Below are positions 7,314-8,188 of a DNA stretch of 8,188 nucleotides, piece after piece. Each line of letters begins with the position of its first letter. Position 1 is the first letter of the stretch. Below the pieces are notes generated by a model. That model worked only from the letters and a program-made list of their open reading frames with translations, made no database searches and was not told where the DNA came from. The stretch comes from Sediminibacterium sp. (lineage in GTDB: Bacteria > Bacteroidota > Bacteroidia > Chitinophagales > Chitinophagaceae). Made by a program: the position numbers and the translations under genes. The DNA lies in the NCBI GenBank assembly GCA_030158535.1, contig JAOASV010000200.1, positions 1 through 8,188 of the forward strand. The letters run 5' to 3'.

Positions 7314-7342
7314 ATTTTTAGTACCTAAGAAAAAATGAAAAT

Positions 7343-8188
7343 ATGGATCATCAAAAAGTTTTAAAAATTGGATTGTTTGGGTTTGGCGTAGTAGGTGAAG
7401 GGCTTTACAAAGTATTGCAACAAACGCCATCGCTAAAAGCAAATATTGTTAAGGTTTGTATTAAAAACGTTGACAAAAAAAGAAATGCCCCAGCGGAACT
7501 GTTTACCACCCAAAAAAACGATCTATTATTAGATCCAAATATCAACGTAATCGTAGAAGTAATTGATGATTCGGTAGCGGCATTTGATATTGTTTCGACG
7601 GCACTTTTACAAGGCAAAGCGGTTGTAAGTGCTAGTAAAAAAATGATTGCTGATAACCTGCCTGCTTTACTAGCGCTACAACAAAAAACAGGACTTTCCT
7701 TTTTATATGAAGCAGCCGTTTGCGCATCTATTCCCGTCATCAGAAACCTAGAAGAATATTATGATAATGACCTTTTGCACTCTATTAAAGCCATTGTAAA
7801 CGGGTCTACCAATTTTATTTTAACTAAGATGTTTGAAGACAAATTAAGTTTTCAAGCAGCGCTGATACTAGCTCAACAATTAGGTTTTGCAGAAAGCAAT
7901 CCTAAATTAGACGTAGAAGGCTATGATGCGCTTAATAAATGGACTGTTTTACTAGCTCATGCGTATGGTGTTGTTGAAAAACCGGAAAACATTTTATTTA
8001 GTGGTATTCAAAATATTCAATTAAGTGACGCCGCTGTGGCACAGGAAAAAAAGCTTGATATCAAGCTCATTGCACAAGCTAAAAAATTAGCGAACGGCAA
8101 AGTAGCTGCATTTGTACTGCCACAATTGATTAGTCAAGCAGAACCCCTTTCATTTGTTAAAAACGAATACAATGGCGTTGTGATAGAG
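7343..8188 (+). CDS. hom: Homoserine dehydrogenase (3' truncated by window)
   Basis: Homoserine dehydrogenase reduces aspartate semialdehyde to homoserine, the branch-point precursor of methionine and threonine. The frame is open for 282 codons to the window edge. The N-terminus is an NAD(P) Rossmann site GLFGFGVVGEG (G13, G15, G18). SASKK (96-100) stands where the family has TANK. The substrate domain shows YEAAVCASIPVIRNLEEYY (122-140), NGSTNFILTKM (153-163) and LGFAESNPKLDVEGYDALNK (180-199), with E184, D190, D195 and catalytic-type K199 at conserved positions. No aspartokinase domain precedes it, so it is not a ThrA/MetL-type fusion with an N-terminal kinase. A possible C-terminal ACT domain is beyond the edge. 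ATG 7343 is the only in-frame start, since an in-frame TAG lies at 7319-7321. The SAM-I leader implies repression when SAM is plentiful, so this copy serves methionine synthesis. Confidence 0.95.
   Translation, partial: MDHQKVLKIGLFGFGVVGEGLYKVLQQTPSLKANIVKVCIKNVDKKRNAPAELFTTQKNDLLLDPNINVIVEVIDDSVAAFDIVSTALLQGKAVVSASKKMIADNLPALLALQQKTGLSFLYEAAVCASIPVIRNLEEYYDNDLLHSIKAIVNGSTNFILTKMFEDKLSFQAALILAQQLGFAESNPKLDVEGYDALNKWTVLLAHAYGVVEKPENILFSGIQNIQLSDAAVAQEKKLDIKLIAQAKKLANGKVAAFVLPQLISQAEPLSFVKNEYNGVVIE

Larger units (their letters stand above)
6988..7342. other. Divergent regulatory region between uvrA and homoserine dehydrogenase
   Basis: This 355-bp gene-free stretch separates two outward-facing genes. 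Its first 80 bp (6988-7068) must carry the uvrA start signals, but I see only a weak - strand TATATTTA (7004-6997) without a partner box. From 7069 on, it is the promoter and attenuated leader of the + strand homoserine dehydrogenase gene: promoter 7069-7100, SAM-I aptamer 7119-7239, linker 7240-7280, terminator 7281-7313 and a 29-nt tail up to the ATG. Confidence 0.85.

Noticed and set aside
7405..7740. Minus-strand 111-codon open frame
   Set aside because: It lies wholly inside the homoserine dehydrogenase frame on the + strand, which carries all the family motifs, so it is a shadow.
1..8188. A novel multi-gene defence, secretion or biosynthetic system
   Set aside because: All recognised genes are housekeeping or single-enzyme genes on mixed strands. 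There are no transposase, integrase, toxin-antitoxin, phage or repeat signatures, and no shift in base composition that suggests an island.

Overview
The window looks like an ordinary chromosomal segment of a Bacteroidota bacterium, most plausibly a Chitinophagia/Sphingobacteriia-type lineage, though I cannot fix the genus. The evidence is the low-to-moderate GC content, the lack of Shine-Dalgarno sequences before the starts, an exact Bacteroidota-type promoter (TTTG, 20 nt, TAnnTTTG) at 7069-7100, and a UvrA whose N-terminal region has the Bacteroidota form. No mobile element, CRISPR array, phage gene, tRNA or rRNA is visible.

Layout. On the + strand, 1-2113 is a tight gene run: the 3' end of aspS (aspartyl-tRNA synthetase), a four-helix membrane protein of unknown function, and rarA (replication-associated AAA+ ATPase). 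RarA appears to start at GTG inside the end of the membrane-protein gene. A UDP-galactopyranose-mutase-like FAD oxidoreductase follows on the - strand (2110-3570) and overlaps rarA tail to tail by 4 bp. A 108-bp divergent spacer leads to a + strand ElaA-type GNAT acetyltransferase (3679-4128), which overlaps the convergent uvrA gene (4120-6987, - strand) by 9 bp.

The most informative part is 6988-7342, the divergent region between uvrA and a homoserine dehydrogenase gene that runs off the right edge. It holds a Bacteroidota promoter, a complete SAM-I (S-box) riboswitch in which P1, P2, P3, P4 and the pseudoknot can all be drawn, and an intrinsic terminator 41 nt after P1. The 3' strand of P1 can pair instead with the terminator loop, which suggests a SAM-controlled attenuation switch. 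High SAM would keep P1 closed and let the terminator form, so the homoserine supply for methionine would be shut off.

The rest is housekeeping: translation, DNA repair and replication restart, and unspecific redox or acetyl-transfer enzymes. I found no convincing undescribed multi-gene system. The points worth a second look are the unusual antiterminator geometry, the compact stop-codon overlaps and the unknown membrane protein.
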